From JBGPHT01 sp041484525 (GTDB taxonomy: Bacteria > Acidobacteriota > Terriglobia > Bryobacterales > Bryobacteraceae): a DNA stretch of 64,000 nucleotides. The notes under the pieces are model-generated. The model saw nothing but the letters and a program-made list of their open reading frames with translations, did not search any database and was not told the origin of the DNA. The DNA is taken from contig JBGPHT010000010.1 of the NCBI GenBank assembly GCA_041484525.1, positions 24,762 through 88,761 of the forward strand. Direction: 5' to 3'. The position numbers and the translations under genes were made by a program. The stretch's first letter is position 1, and each line of letters starts with the position of its first letter. This document shows positions 1 to 8,550 of this stretch, piece after piece.

Positions 1-2181
1 GATGCTCACGTGCCGCTCGCCACCCTCCAGCCTACGGATCGCGCGCGCCGCTCCGTATCCGTCCAATTCTGGCATCTGGCAATCCATGAAGATCACGTCG
101 TACGGCACCAGCTTGAACATCTCGACCGCCTCGCGGCCGTTGCCCGCCACGTCAGCGCGCAGGCCTAGCCGCTCGAGCATGCGGAGCGCCACCTTCTGGT
201 TCACCACGTTGTCTTCCGCCAGCAGCGGCCGCACATGAGCGCCCGTGAACCGGCCGTGGAATTTCGCCCGCTGCCCCTGGTCCGCCGGCTTGCCCGGCGC
301 CTCGCGCCCGGTCTTCTTCGACCAACTGATGGAGAGCGTCTTCAGCAACTGCGATTGACGCACCGGTTTCACCAGCGACGCATCCACGCTGGCGCCTTCC
401 ATGTGCCGCACTTCGCTCCAGTGGCCCACTGAGGTCAGCATGATCAGCAGCACATCCTGGATCTCCGGGTCCGCCTTGATCGCCGCCGCCAGCGTGGCGC
501 CGTCCATCCCGGGCATCTGGTAATCCAACAGAACGAATTGATACGGGTCGCCGCTTCGGCGCGCCTCGTAGAGCGCCGCCACCACTTGCTCCGCGCCCGC
601 CAGGCACGTGTCCCGCATGCCCCAGCTCGCGATCTGCTGGTGCAGCACGCGCCGGTTGATTTCGTTGTCGTCTACGATCAGAGCGCGCAGCCCTCCGAGT
701 TCATGCATCGGACCCGGAATCAGGAGCGGCTCCGCGTCGAGCACCAGCGGCACCGTAAACCAGAACGTCGAGCCTTGGCCCGGCGTACTATCCACGCCGA
801 TCGTGCCGCCCATCAGCTCCACCAATTGCTTCGAAATCGCGAGACCCAGCCCCGTTCCGCCATACCGCCTGGTGGCGGAGCCGTCCACCTGGCTGAACTT
901 TTCGAACAGCGAGCCCAGCTTGTCCTGGGGAATTCCCACGCCGCTGTCCGCCACCGAGATCCGGGCGCGCGCGTGCTGGCCGGCGCCCGTCTCGCAGGCC
1001 ACCACGATCACCACGTTGCCCTCCGGCGTGAACTTGATGGCGTTCGCCACCAGGTTGGTGAGCACCTGCCGGATGCGCCCGGCGCCGCCGATGAAGTGCC
1101 GCGGAACGTTCCCCGGGTACTCCACCACGAGGTTGAGATTCTGGTCATCCGCCTTCGGCGCCAGCATCTCCAGAACGTCTTCGATCACCAGGTGCAGATC
1201 GAACGCGTAGGATTCGATTTGCAGCTTGCCCGCTTCGATTTTCGAAAAATCCAGAATGTCGTTGATGACGCTGAGCAGCGCCTCTCCCGACCGCCGCACC
1301 GTCTCCGCGTAATCGCGCTGCTCGCCCGTCAGGTCCGTATCCAGCAGCAGGCCCGTCATTCCGATCACACCGTTCATCGGCGTCCGGATCTCGTGGCTCA
1401 TGTTCGCCAGGAACTGGCTCTTCAGCTCCGCCGCCTCGTGCGCCACTTTCAGCGCGCGGTCCAACTCCAGATTCTTGGCCTGCAGTTCCGCCGAGAACGC
1501 CTTCATCTGGTCCTCGGCCTGCTTCTTGTCCGTGATATTCAGCAGCGCCGTGCGGATGCCGACCGCGTTTCCACGATCGTCGAGAATCAGGTTCTCGTGA
1601 ACTTCGAGCAGCAATTGGGTCCCGTCGCGGCGCTCATAGGGCCGCTCGAATACCACCAGCTTTTCCTTTCCCGTCAGTTTTGCGGCTACTCGCGCGCGGC
1701 TCACATCGCGCTGCCCCGAAGCCACCACGTCCCACGCCGCCCGCCCGATCAGATCCTCGCGCGCGAATCCCAGCAGTTCGCACTCCGCGCGATTCACACG
1801 GCGAATGATTCCTTGCGCGTCGATTTCGTGGTACGCCACCGGAGCGTCGTCGAACAGCCGCCAGAACCGCTCCTCGCTCTCCCGCACCGCCTCTTCCGCC
1901 CGCCGCCGCGCGGTCAGGCCGGCGAACATCATCAGAGTCGACGGACCGCCGGCGTCCTCGAAGGTCCACTCCGTCACTTCCACTTCGACAGTGGTTCCAT
2001 CCAGCCGGACGACTTTCCCTCCCTGAGTCCGCGGAGCCACGGGGTTTCCCAGAAGTTGGCTCGAGCTCGAAGCGCCGAAAAGCTGCAGCGCCGCCGCATT
2101 GGCGTAATGCACGGCGCCGCCCCGGTGGACTAGAACCGGCACCGGAGACGGCTCGAAGAGTGCGGCGCATGAAAGCTGCAT
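1..2181 (-). CDS. Hybrid sensor histidine kinase, PAS-HisKA-HATPase-REC-REC, 3' end outside window
   Basis: Read on the minus strand from ATG at 2181, this frame stays open to base 1 (727 codons), so the C-terminus is missing. In order I see an N-terminal PAS-like region, a second PAS region (about residues 130-240), a HisKA box NMSHEIRTPMNG with the phospho-accepting His at about 263, the HATPase N-box (VLTNLVANAIKFTPEG), a first receiver domain with Asp at about 553 (LLDYQMPGMDG) and a second receiver with Asp at about 700 (IFMDCQMPELD). No signal peptide or membrane segment is seen, so it is probably a soluble phosphorelay kinase sensing an intracellular ligand through PAS. An AGGAG lies about 14 bases before the start. 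The output partner is not visible here. Family assignment is firm; the signal is unknown. Confidence 0.9.
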   Translation of the reverse strand, partial: MQLSCAALFEPSPVPVLVHRGGAVHYANAAALQLFGASSSSQLLGNPVAPRTQGGKVVRLDGTTVEVEVTEWTFEDAGGPSTLMMFAGLTARRRAEEAVRESEERFWRLFDDAPVAYHEIDAQGIIRRVNRAECELLGFAREDLIGRAAWDVVASGQRDVSRARVAAKLTGKEKLVVFERPYERRDGTQLLLEVHENLILDDRGNAVGIRTALLNITDKKQAEDQMKAFSAELQAKNLELDRALKVAHEAAELKSQFLANMSHEIRTPMNGVIGMTGLLLDTDLTGEQRDYAETVRRSGEALLSVINDILDFSKIEAGKLQIESYAFDLHLVIEDVLEMLAPKADDQNLNLVVEYPGNVPRHFIGGAGRIRQVLTNLVANAIKFTPEGNVVIVVACETGAGQHARARISVADSGVGIPQDKLGSLFEKFSQVDGSATRRYGGTGLGLAISKQLVELMGGTIGVDSTPGQGSTFWFTVPLVLDAEPLLIPGPMHELGGLRALIVDDNEINRRVLHQQIASWGMRDTCLAGAEQVVAALYEARRSGDPYQFVLLDYQMPGMDGATLAAAIKADPEIQDVLLIMLTSVGHWSEVRHMEGASVDASLVKPVRQSQLLKTLSISWSKKTGREAPGKPADQGQRAKFHGRFTGAHVRPLLAEDNVVNQKVALRMLERLGLRADVAGNGREAVEMFKLVPYDVIFMDCQMPELDGYGAARAIRRLEGGERHVSI

Positions 2182-2270
2182 AAAACGGGTTATTGCTCCT
2201 AATGTCCTGAAACCGTTTCGTGCGAACCCTGATTGTAACGCAGGCACTCCCTGGCAATCCCCCGCTACTC

Positions 2271-2276
2271 TATACT
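2271..2276 (+). promoter_or_regulatory. -10-like hexamer TATACT just before the isomerase start
   Basis: TATACT ends 9 bases before ATG 2286 with no Shine-Dalgarno between them, so transcription would begin at or very near the start codon. No convincing -35 is visible. Inference from sequence only. Confidence 0.35.
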
Positions 2277-2285
2277 GAACTCGAT

Positions 2286-3179
2286 ATGACTCGCCGCACC
2301 GCCATCGCCCTGCTCGCTTCCTCCCTCGCCCGTTCGGCCGCCCGTCTGCCGGCGAACCGCAACGTTCGCTGGGCGCTCGGCTCGAACCTGTGGAACTACT
2401 TCCCGCGCGTTCCCTTCACCGACATTCTCGACGTCATGCGCGACACCGGATTCATTGGCATCCGCCTTACGCAGTTCCCGCAGATCCTCGAGACATACAA
2501 GATGACGCAGGCCGAGATGGAGCGCGAGGTTTCGAAGCGCAGCCTGCACGTGATCACCATTTCGTTCAACGGTCCGACGCACGATGCCGGGCGCCGCGCC
2601 GAGACGATCGCCAACGCCACCAAGGCGATGACGTTCCTCAAGGGCTTCGGCGCCGACCGCCTCGTGGTCTTTCCGCCCAACCGTTCGAACCTGACTGAGG
2701 CGGGGTTCAAGACGATGTGCGAGTCCTTCAACCGGATCGGCGAGGCCGCGGGCGAGATGGGCTTTCGCGCCGGCTTGCACAATCACATGGGCGAGATGGT
2801 GCAGACCGGGGAGGAGGTGGACCGCTGCATGGCCCTCACCGATCCCAAACTGTTCTGGTTCTCGCCCGACACGGCGCACCTCCACCTGGCCGGGATCGAC
2901 GTAGCACCGTCGCTCGAGAAGCACAAGCACCGCCTCATGCTGGCCGATTATAAGGACGCCAAACGGCCCGGCCCGGAAGTCGCGCCTTTCCGCCGCGAAG
3001 ACATCTACGATTTGGGCGACGGCGAAATCGATTTCCCCGCCTGCCACCGCGTGCTGAAATCCATCGGCTACAAAGGCTGGCTCTGCGTAGATCTCGACAT
3101 CGCGCGCCAGTCGCCGCGCGCCAGCTACGAACGGTGCGGCGCCTACGTCGTGAGTAAGCTGGAATCGATCTATGTCTGA
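2286..3179 (+). CDS. Exported sugar phosphate isomerase/epimerase (xylose isomerase-like TIM barrel)
   Basis: A 297-residue protein starting MTRRTAIALLASSLARSAA, an export-type N-terminus with twin basic residues. The body matches the AP-endonuclease-2/xylose-isomerase-like TIM barrel: LHNHMGE gives metal-ligand His residues, FSPDTAHLHLAG gives the Asp/His pair, and a late acidic segment (YKGWLCVDLD) closes the barrel. Members isomerise or epimerise sugars or keto-sugars with a divalent metal; the substrate cannot be told from sequence. ATG 2286 was chosen over an upstream start at 2220 because the signal peptide begins there and a -10-like box sits just before it. The stop overlaps the next gene by 8 bases, so the two exported TIM-barrel enzymes probably act in one catabolic route. 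Confidence 0.8.
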   Translation: MTRRTAIALLASSLARSAARLPANRNVRWALGSNLWNYFPRVPFTDILDVMRDTGFIGIRLTQFPQILETYKMTQAEMEREVSKRSLHVITISFNGPTHDAGRRAETIANATKAMTFLKGFGADRLVVFPPNRSNLTEAGFKTMCESFNRIGEAAGEMGFRAGLHNHMGEMVQTGEEVDRCMALTDPKLFWFSPDTAHLHLAGIDVAPSLEKHKHRLMLADYKDAKRPGPEVAPFRREDIYDLGDGEIDFPACHRVLKSIGYKGWLCVDLDIARQSPRASYERCGAYVVSKLESIYV

Positions 3180-4050
3180 TCTCTCGCGCCGCGTGTTCCT
3201 GGGAGCCGCCGCCATGTCCGCATTCGCCGCCGATTATCCGATCCTCGACCCGCACGTCCACGTCTGGAAGCACGACCCGGCGTATCCGTTCGCTCCCGAA
3301 GCTCGCGTGCCCGAGCGCGACGCCGCGCCCGAGACGCTGCTCGAACATATGCGCGTCAACGGCGTCTCCAAAACGGTCATCATCCAGGTGATCCATTACC
3401 GGTACGACAATCGCTACCTGGCCGATGTGCTGAAGCGCTTCAAAGGGACGTTCCAGGGCGTGTGCCGCGTCGACCCGCTCTCCGCCGCCGCGCCCGACGA
3501 CCTCGCGCGCCTCACCGGGCAGGGCTTCCGCGGAGTGCGGCTCAGCCCCGCGGGGAATGCCTCGGGCGATTGGTTCCGCGGCCCGCTCATGCCGCCGCTG
3601 TGGAAACGGTGCCAGGACCTGAAGGTCCCGATGACGGTGCTGGCGCCCATCGCGCGCATGCCCGAGGTGGGTGCGCTGCTCGACAAGTTGCCGGATCTCA
3701 CCGTGGTCATCGACCACATGGCCGATTGCCCCATCGACCAGCCGACTGAGTTGGAGAAGTTGCTGGCGCTCAAGCGCTATCCCAACTTGTTCGTCAAGAT
3801 TTCGCACACCTGGTCGCTCTCGCGCCAGCCCTACCCGTGGACCGACGCGCAGCAGTACGTGAAACGCGTCTACGATACCTTCGGCCCGCACCGCATCATG
3901 TGGGCCACGGACTGGCCCATCGTCGAGAACGTCTCGACGTACGAACGCGCGCTGTCGGTGGTGCGGGACGAGATGAAGTTCCTCAACGCCGAGGACAAGC
4001 AGTGGGTGCTCAACAAAACCATCCAGCGAGTCTGGCCGTTCCCGGCGTGA
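3172..4050 (+). CDS. Exported amidohydrolase-2 family hydrolase (TIM-barrel metal-dependent)
   Basis: 292 residues beginning with a Tat-like SRRVFLGAA motif, followed by the amidohydrolase_2 pattern: the HxH metal site in DPHVHVWKHD, a buried KISHTWS segment, and the C-terminal Asp in MWATDWPIVEN. Relatives include 2-pyrone-4,6-dicarboxylate lactonase, L-fuconolactone hydrolase and 4-sulfomuconolactone hydrolase, so lactone hydrolysis or decarboxylation is the likely chemistry. It overlaps the upstream isomerase-like gene by 8 bases, implying translational coupling and a joint role in sugar or aromatic lactone breakdown. Substrate unassigned. Confidence 0.8.
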   Translation: MSDLSRRVFLGAAAMSAFAADYPILDPHVHVWKHDPAYPFAPEARVPERDAAPETLLEHMRVNGVSKTVIIQVIHYRYDNRYLADVLKRFKGTFQGVCRVDPLSAAAPDDLARLTGQGFRGVRLSPAGNASGDWFRGPLMPPLWKRCQDLKVPMTVLAPIARMPEVGALLDKLPDLTVVIDHMADCPIDQPTELEKLLALKRYPNLFVKISHTWSLSRQPYPWTDAQQYVKRVYDTFGPHRIMWATDWPIVENVSTYERALSVVRDEMKFLNAEDKQWVLNKTIQRVWPFPA

Positions 4051-4073
4051 GTGGGCCGGCCTCCGATACCTGC

Positions 4074-4079
4074 TAGACT
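4074..4079 (+). promoter_or_regulatory. -10-like hexamer TAGACT upstream of pta
   Basis: TAGACT lies 13 bases before ATG 4093; no Shine-Dalgarno is visible in between. It may give a very short leader. Weak evidence taken alone. Confidence 0.3.
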
Positions 4080-4092
4080 CAGTTTTCTGCAC

Positions 4093-5088
4093 ATGGCGGG
4101 TATTCCTGAGTCGGCAACTCTGTTCATGGCGGGCCTGATCGAGCGCGCCCGCAAACTGAAAAAGACCATCGCGTTTCCCGAAGGCAGCGATCCCCGGGTA
4201 ATCGAAGCGGCGGCGAATCTGGCGCGCCGGGGGGTGGTGAAGCCGGTACTCCTCGGGCCCGCACCCGCGAACCCTCCGGAAGGTGTCACGTTCATCGATC
4301 CCGCGAAGTCGCCGCAGGCCGCGAAGTATGCGGCCCTGTACTACGAGCGGCGGCGCGCCAAGGGAATCACACAAGTAGAAGCGGCGGAGATTGCCAAACA
4401 GCCGTTGTATTTCGCGGCCCTCATGGTGGCCGCGGGGGATGCGGATGGCAGCGTGGGCGGCGCCGTCAACAGCACGGCGGAGACGGTGCGCGCGGCGCTG
4501 CACGCGGTGGGCCCGGACCCGAAAGCGCGGCTGGTTTCGAGCGTGTTCATCATGGCGCTGCAGGATCGCTCGCTCGGGCACAACGGCCTGATGGCATTCG
4601 CCGATTGCGCCGTGGTGATCGATCCCACCCCCGGGCAGCTCGCCGATATCGCGATCGCTACCGCGCAGAGCACCCGCATCCTGATCGGCGCCGAGCCTGC
4701 CGTAGCGCTCCTCAGCTTTTCGACCAAGGGCAGCGGCAAGCATCCTGAAGTGGACAAGGTAGTGGAGGCGCTCCGAATCGTCAAAGCGCGCGCGCCTGAG
4801 CTGAACGTGGATGGCGAGTTGCAGGCCGACGCCGCGGTCTCGGCGGTGGTGGGAAAGTCGAAAGCTCCCGGCTCGACGGTCGCGGGGCGCGCCAACACGC
4901 TGGTGTTTCCGAATCTCTCCTCGGCGAATATCGGATACAAGCTGGTCGAGCGGCTGGGCGGCGCGATGGCGATCGGGCCGTTCCTGCAAGGCCTGGCCAA
5001 GCCGGCCAACGATCTTTCGCGCGGAGCATCGGCAGAGGACATCTTTAACGCGGCGGTGGTGACGGCGCTGCAGTCCGAGCGGGGCTGA
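4093..5088 (+). CDS. pta: Phosphate acetyltransferase (phosphotransacetylase)
   Basis: About 331 residues, the length of the short single-domain Pta. It converts acetyl-CoA and phosphate to acetyl phosphate and CoA. Diagnostic segments are IAFPEGSDPRVIEAA near the N-terminus, GGAVNSTAETVRAALHAVG, the SVFIMALQD region, ALLSFSTKGSGKHPEVDKV and the C-terminal ANTLVFPNLSSANIGYKL and GPFLQGLAKPANDLSRG. ATG 4093 is preferred because it follows a -10-like box; GTG 4051 and ATG 4126 are in frame. No ackA is next to it. The HDAC-fold gene follows 3 bases later and may act on acyl groups, though a shared role is only a guess. Confidence 0.9.
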   Translation: MAGIPESATLFMAGLIERARKLKKTIAFPEGSDPRVIEAAANLARRGVVKPVLLGPAPANPPEGVTFIDPAKSPQAAKYAALYYERRRAKGITQVEAAEIAKQPLYFAALMVAAGDADGSVGGAVNSTAETVRAALHAVGPDPKARLVSSVFIMALQDRSLGHNGLMAFADCAVVIDPTPGQLADIAIATAQSTRILIGAEPAVALLSFSTKGSGKHPEVDKVVEALRIVKARAPELNVDGELQADAAVSAVVGKSKAPGSTVAGRANTLVFPNLSSANIGYKLVERLGGAMAIGPFLQGLAKPANDLSRGASAEDIFNAAVVTALQSERG

Positions 5089-5091
5089 CCG

Positions 5092-6018
5092 ATGCTTCCG
5101 TATCGTCTGGTGTACTCGGAGCGTTACGATCTCCACCTGGGCGACCACGTTTTTCCCTCGAAGAAATACAAGTGGCTGCGCGACCGCTTGCTCGAAATGC
5201 GCTTCGCCGGCGAGGAGGACTTCGTGGAACCTCAGCCGGCCTCGGACGACGATATGCTTCTGGTGCACGACGCCCAGTGGGTGTCGAAGCTGGTCTCGGG
5301 CACGCTGACCTACCACGACATTCTGCGCCTCGAGATTCCGTATTCACGCCAGATGGTGGATGCGTTCTGGCTGGCAGCGGGCGGGACAACGCTGGCGGCG
5401 CGCCTGGCGATCGAAGCGGGTGTGGGGTTCAACATCGGAGGCGGATTCCATCATGCGTTTCCCGGGTACGGCGAAGGGTTCTGCGCCATCAACGATATTG
5501 CCGTGGCGATCCGGCGTCTGCAGCGCGACGGCGCCATCAAGCGTGCGATGGTGGTGGATTGCGACGTGCACCACGGCAACGGCACAGCGGCAATCTTCGC
5601 GGACGACCTGTCGGTGTTCACACTCTCGATTCACCAGCTCAACAATTATCCCAGCGAGAAACCGCCCTCGAGCCTGGACATTCACCTGTCGGACGGTGTC
5701 GGTGATGCGGAATATCTGCAGCGATTGGGCAACGGCTATCGCGCGGCGCTCGCGATGTTCCAGCCGGAGCTGGTGGTCTACGTGGCAGGCGCCGATCCAT
5801 ATCGCGACGACCAGTTGGGCGGCCTGGCCCTCACGTTCGAAGGTCTGATGGAGCGCGACCGGGTGGTAATCGAGAGCGCGCTGACGCAGCGCGTGCCGGT
5901 GGCGATCGTGCTCGCGGGCGGCTATGCGCAGAGCGTCGAGGACACGGTAACGATCCACGCCAATACGGCTGCGGTGGCGCGTGATGTGCTGCGGCGCGTG
6001 CGGCCGGAGAAGGGGTGA
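5092..6018 (+). CDS. Histone-deacetylase-family (AcuC-like) zinc hydrolase
   Basis: 308 residues with the arginase/deacetylase-fold signatures: GGGFHHAFPGYGEGFCAIND (catalytic His pair), VVDCDVHHGNGT (Asp and His zinc ligands), the third zinc ligand in VAGADPYRDDQLGG and the glycine-rich LAGGYA near the end. Bacterial members deacetylate acetyl-lysine (AcuC) or acetylpolyamines; this one is short and lacks extra domains. It begins 3 bases after pta, so the two are probably cotranscribed. All metal and active-site residues appear present. The substrate is not determinable from sequence. Confidence 0.88.
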   Translation: MLPYRLVYSERYDLHLGDHVFPSKKYKWLRDRLLEMRFAGEEDFVEPQPASDDDMLLVHDAQWVSKLVSGTLTYHDILRLEIPYSRQMVDAFWLAAGGTTLAARLAIEAGVGFNIGGGFHHAFPGYGEGFCAINDIAVAIRRLQRDGAIKRAMVVDCDVHHGNGTAAIFADDLSVFTLSIHQLNNYPSEKPPSSLDIHLSDGVGDAEYLQRLGNGYRAALAMFQPELVVYVAGADPYRDDQLGGLALTFEGLMERDRVVIESALTQRVPVAIVLAGGYAQSVEDTVTIHANTAAVARDVLRRVRPEKG

Positions 6019-6241
6019 AAGAGTCAAAGATCCGGGGATGCTCCGGGCGTACGGATTCCTTTGTGACTTAGGCCGACGCTATGCCACCTGGCAAGGTTAT
6101 GGCTTATTTCGCCATCCTGATGTTTTGCCGTAGACAATGGGTGCCGTGGGGCGCCCTTCTCCACGTTCCGCAATGCCGTTTTAGACGTCCCGTAAGAATC
6201 CCGTGTGTGCGGTGGCAACATAAACTGTGAGGAGCTGTCCA
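6019..6241 (+). other. Intergenic junction before a lower-GC insertion
   Basis: These 223 bases carry no supportable gene. Base composition falls from the high GC of the upstream gene toward the lower GC of the next. I take this as the left boundary zone of inserted DNA; no direct repeat or integrase was recognised. Confidence 0.4.
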
Positions 6242-7150
6242 GTGGAAGAATTGACAGGGGTGTTGGCCGACTGCGATCTCTCCGATTGGGCGAGATGGCT
6301 CATCACGAGCACGAACCTTGGTGCTCGGGAAACGCTGTTATTCCTGGAGCGCGCCTTCATGCGCCTTGCACGTACCGCTCAGCGACGGGTGGCCCGCCGA
6401 CTGGATAACGCCGATAGCAGCAATGTGGACGCTCTCTTGCACGAGCTCCTGGTTTATGAGGTCTGCTATGAGTTTGATTTGGATCCAGAGTTTGAGCCGA
6501 GCATAGCGGGTCAGACGCCTGATTTCGTGCTGAAGATTGCCGGTCAAACGTACATCGCCGATGTATTCCTCACAAACCGACCGAAGAAGACGGTGATCGA
6601 GGTCGGCGGTTTTTCGGGATATCAAGACCGCGGAGAGGCCGCCAAGAAAATCGCCGACATGGTATCAGAGAAAGCGGTCAGATACCGTGGGTTACACGTC
6701 CCACTGATTCTGTTCGTCGTATTCACGGGCCATAACGTCGGGACACACTACCTGGAGACGGCACTGTACGGTGCCACTGTGAGCGAACTGTTGTCGACCG
6801 GCGGCTTGACTATTGATTGTCATGAAGACTGGCACCGTCATGGGTGTTTTTGCCCTCCGGGCCCAACGGCCTGCCACCGCGAGCTCAGCGCTATCATTGG
6901 CTGCGACTGGTTCGATACGTTGGCGCGTCACAAACCAGGACGGAGGCTTCACTGTGTTGTCTATCACCACTGGCAGCCCACTGTCGCGCTGGCCTTGGGC
7001 TCGTTCGGACGATTTCAGGACGTTTACTGGCCGCGAAACGAATCAGGCCTCTTCATCCCAGCCATCAGAGGCGAACCGAACCTCGTCATGGGTACAACCT
7101 CGGGGAATGAACCCGAGTGGGCATCGTACTCGACAGACCGCCCTTGGTAG
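6242..7150 (+). CDS. Unknown protein, possibly PD-(D/E)xK nuclease-like, in foreign-looking DNA
   Basis: 302 residues starting at GTG 6242, chosen because GAGGAG at 6229-6234 is spaced 7 bases from it; an upstream GTG at 6227 would lie on top of that site. I do not recognise the family. The central part reads like the core of a PD-(D/E)xK fold: a helix with His-Glu (LLHELLVYE), then QTPDFVLKIAGQTYIADVF, then a helix KIADMVSEKAVRYR followed by a hydrophobic strand PLILFVVF. The expected Lys after the second acidic residue is absent. GC and codon use are clearly lower than those of the neighbours, suggesting transfer. No partner gene is intact beside it. Function unassigned. Confidence 0.65.
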   Translation: MEELTGVLADCDLSDWARWLITSTNLGARETLLFLERAFMRLARTAQRRVARRLDNADSSNVDALLHELLVYEVCYEFDLDPEFEPSIAGQTPDFVLKIAGQTYIADVFLTNRPKKTVIEVGGFSGYQDRGEAAKKIADMVSEKAVRYRGLHVPLILFVVFTGHNVGTHYLETALYGATVSELLSTGGLTIDCHEDWHRHGCFCPPGPTACHRELSAIIGCDWFDTLARHKPGRRLHCVVYHHWQPTVALALGSFGRFQDVYWPRNESGLFIPAIRGEPNLVMGTTSGNEPEWASYSTDRPW

Positions 7151-7224
7151 CTCTATTCCGGCAACAATGTGGTTGATCCGGTTCGGAAGCTGGTTGAGGC
7201 CGGAAGGACAACAAAGGAACCACC

Positions 7225-7310
7225 ATGGCAAGCGGGCAAGGTCATAAGTTTAAGATCGGTAAAAGATACGGCTTGAGTCACATCCTTCGGGACTTGTATG
7301 GAGCAGATGT
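7225..7310 (+). pseudogene. Possible truncated gene start at the right edge of the insertion
   Basis: An ATG at 7225 preceded by AAAGGAA opens a basic reading frame of about 30 residues (MASGQGHKFKIGKRYG) that then runs into the 3' end of the opposite-strand transporter gene. It has the lower GC of the insertion and may be the 5' remnant of a gene cut off at the junction. Weak evidence. Confidence 0.25.
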
Positions 7311-8513
7311 TCAATCTCCCAGGAACTTCCCAATCTGCCGCAGTCCCTTGACGTTGTCGCAGACTGCTTTCAATCCAGCAGTCAGCGGGATCGCCAGCAG
7401 CAAACCCGGAGCGTCCCACAGGAATCCCCAGAGCATCAGCGAAAACGTCACCACCAGCGGGTTGAGGTGAACGCGCGAGCCTACGATCTTGGGGTAAAGC
7501 AGATTCAACGCGATCAGGTGCAGCAGCGAAACGATCATGATCACCAGTACGTAGGTCGAAACCTGGTTGATGCTCAGCGCGGCAAATAACGGCGCCACCA
7601 TCGCCAGCGGGAGGCCGACGTACGGGATCAGGCTCATGAGGCCGCTCAGCGGACCGACCAGCAGCGGGAACGGAAGGCGGATCATCCAGAAGATGACCGA
7701 GCTGAGAAGCGCCAGCAGAAGGCCGAGCAGGAAGTTGCCGACCACAAACGCGCGCACCATGTCGGCGATGCCTTGCAGGCTGCGCGCGGCCACCAGGCGG
7801 TCCTCGCCGTGGAAAAACTGCAGGAAGGCGCGGTTGATATGGTCGCGCCAGCTCAGCATGAAGTAGACCAGGAAGGGGATGAACGACGTCATCAGCACGA
7901 TCTGATAGAGCGAGCTGAGGCGCGCGGCAATGTAATCGCCGATCGGTGTGTTCTCTTCGTGAATGCGAACTTCGGGGATGCCAGGCGCGGCTGGCACCTG
8001 GGCTGAGGTGTCGGCCTTCTTGTTGTTGCGCTGTTTCTTGGCCTGCTCCGCTTGTTGCTGGGCGCGGACTCGCTCCGCCTCCTGCTGGCGCTGACGCGCG
8101 GGCACCACGAGCTGGTACGTGCGCTGCTCCATACCTTCGATCTTCTGGCGGGCGTCGTCGACAATGTCGCCGATGCGCTGGCCGTACTTCGGCAGGTCGT
8201 CGTAGAGCGCGGCGAGCTGCGTGTACGCGCCCATTCCCATGACGTAGAGGAACAGCAGAGCGACGGAGCAGACGACGAAGCTGGCCAGGCTGCGCGGAAA
8301 ACGGAAACGCATCAGGAGCGCGACAAACGGCTCCAGGATGAACGCAATGGTGACCGCGACGATGGAAGTAATAAAGAAGACGCGGCCGAAGTAAAGGATC
8401 GCGACGATCGTACCCATCGCTATCACGGGCAGCGCGAAGTGACGCGCTTCCTGGACAGCTTTGGCAGTGCTGTTATTGAATTTGGCGATCACCGGCACGG
8501 CAAAAAGGGCCAC
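7311..8513 (-). CDS. AI-2E family (PerM/TqsA-type) transporter
   Basis: About 400 residues with the typical layout: N-terminal membrane segments (IAMGTIVAILYFGRVFFITS), a long soluble loop, then a C-terminal bundle of membrane helices (FIPFLVYFMLSW, LGLLLALLSSVIFWMI, SLIPYVGLPLAMVAPLF, HLNPLVVTFSLMLWGFLW). The family includes autoinducer-2 exporters and Na+/H+ antiporters; which one applies is unknown. The loop carries an extra Gln/Lys/Arg-rich stretch of about 50 residues, probably coiled coil. The frame extends 5' into ruvX on the other strand, so I place the start at GTG 8513. Divergent from ruvX. Confidence 0.85.
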   Translation of the reverse strand: MALFAVPVIAKFNNSTAKAVQEARHFALPVIAMGTIVAILYFGRVFFITSIVAVTIAFILEPFVALLMRFRFPRSLASFVVCSVALLFLYVMGMGAYTQLAALYDDLPKYGQRIGDIVDDARQKIEGMEQRTYQLVVPARQRQQEAERVRAQQQAEQAKKQRNNKKADTSAQVPAAPGIPEVRIHEENTPIGDYIAARLSSLYQIVLMTSFIPFLVYFMLSWRDHINRAFLQFFHGEDRLVAARSLQGIADMVRAFVVGNFLLGLLLALLSSVIFWMIRLPFPLLVGPLSGLMSLIPYVGLPLAMVAPLFAALSINQVSTYVLVIMIVSLLHLIALNLLYPKIVGSRVHLNPLVVTFSLMLWGFLWDAPGLLLAIPLTAGLKAVCDNVKGLRQIGKFLGD

Positions 8514-8536
8514 CTTTGCTTCGACTGTAACACACG

Positions 8537-8542
8537 TATAAT
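8537..8542 (+). promoter_or_regulatory. Consensus -10 TATAAT for the ruvX-mltG operon
   Basis: A perfect TATAAT ends 8 bases before the TTG start of ruvX; a TTTGCT 16 bases upstream could be the -35. The predicted transcript would be leaderless or nearly so. Confidence 0.5.
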
Positions 8543-8550
8543 GAAATTGA

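Noticed and set aside
538..2133. 531-codon open frame on the plus strand
   Set aside because: Antisense to the hybrid histidine kinase with H-box, N-box and two receivers in one continuous minus-strand frame.
2935..5316. 793-codon open frame on the minus strand
   Set aside because: It lies opposite the isomerase, amidohydrolase, pta and HDAC-fold genes, which have clear motifs. The reading is rich in Arg, His and Gly without domains, as expected of an antisense frame in high-GC DNA.
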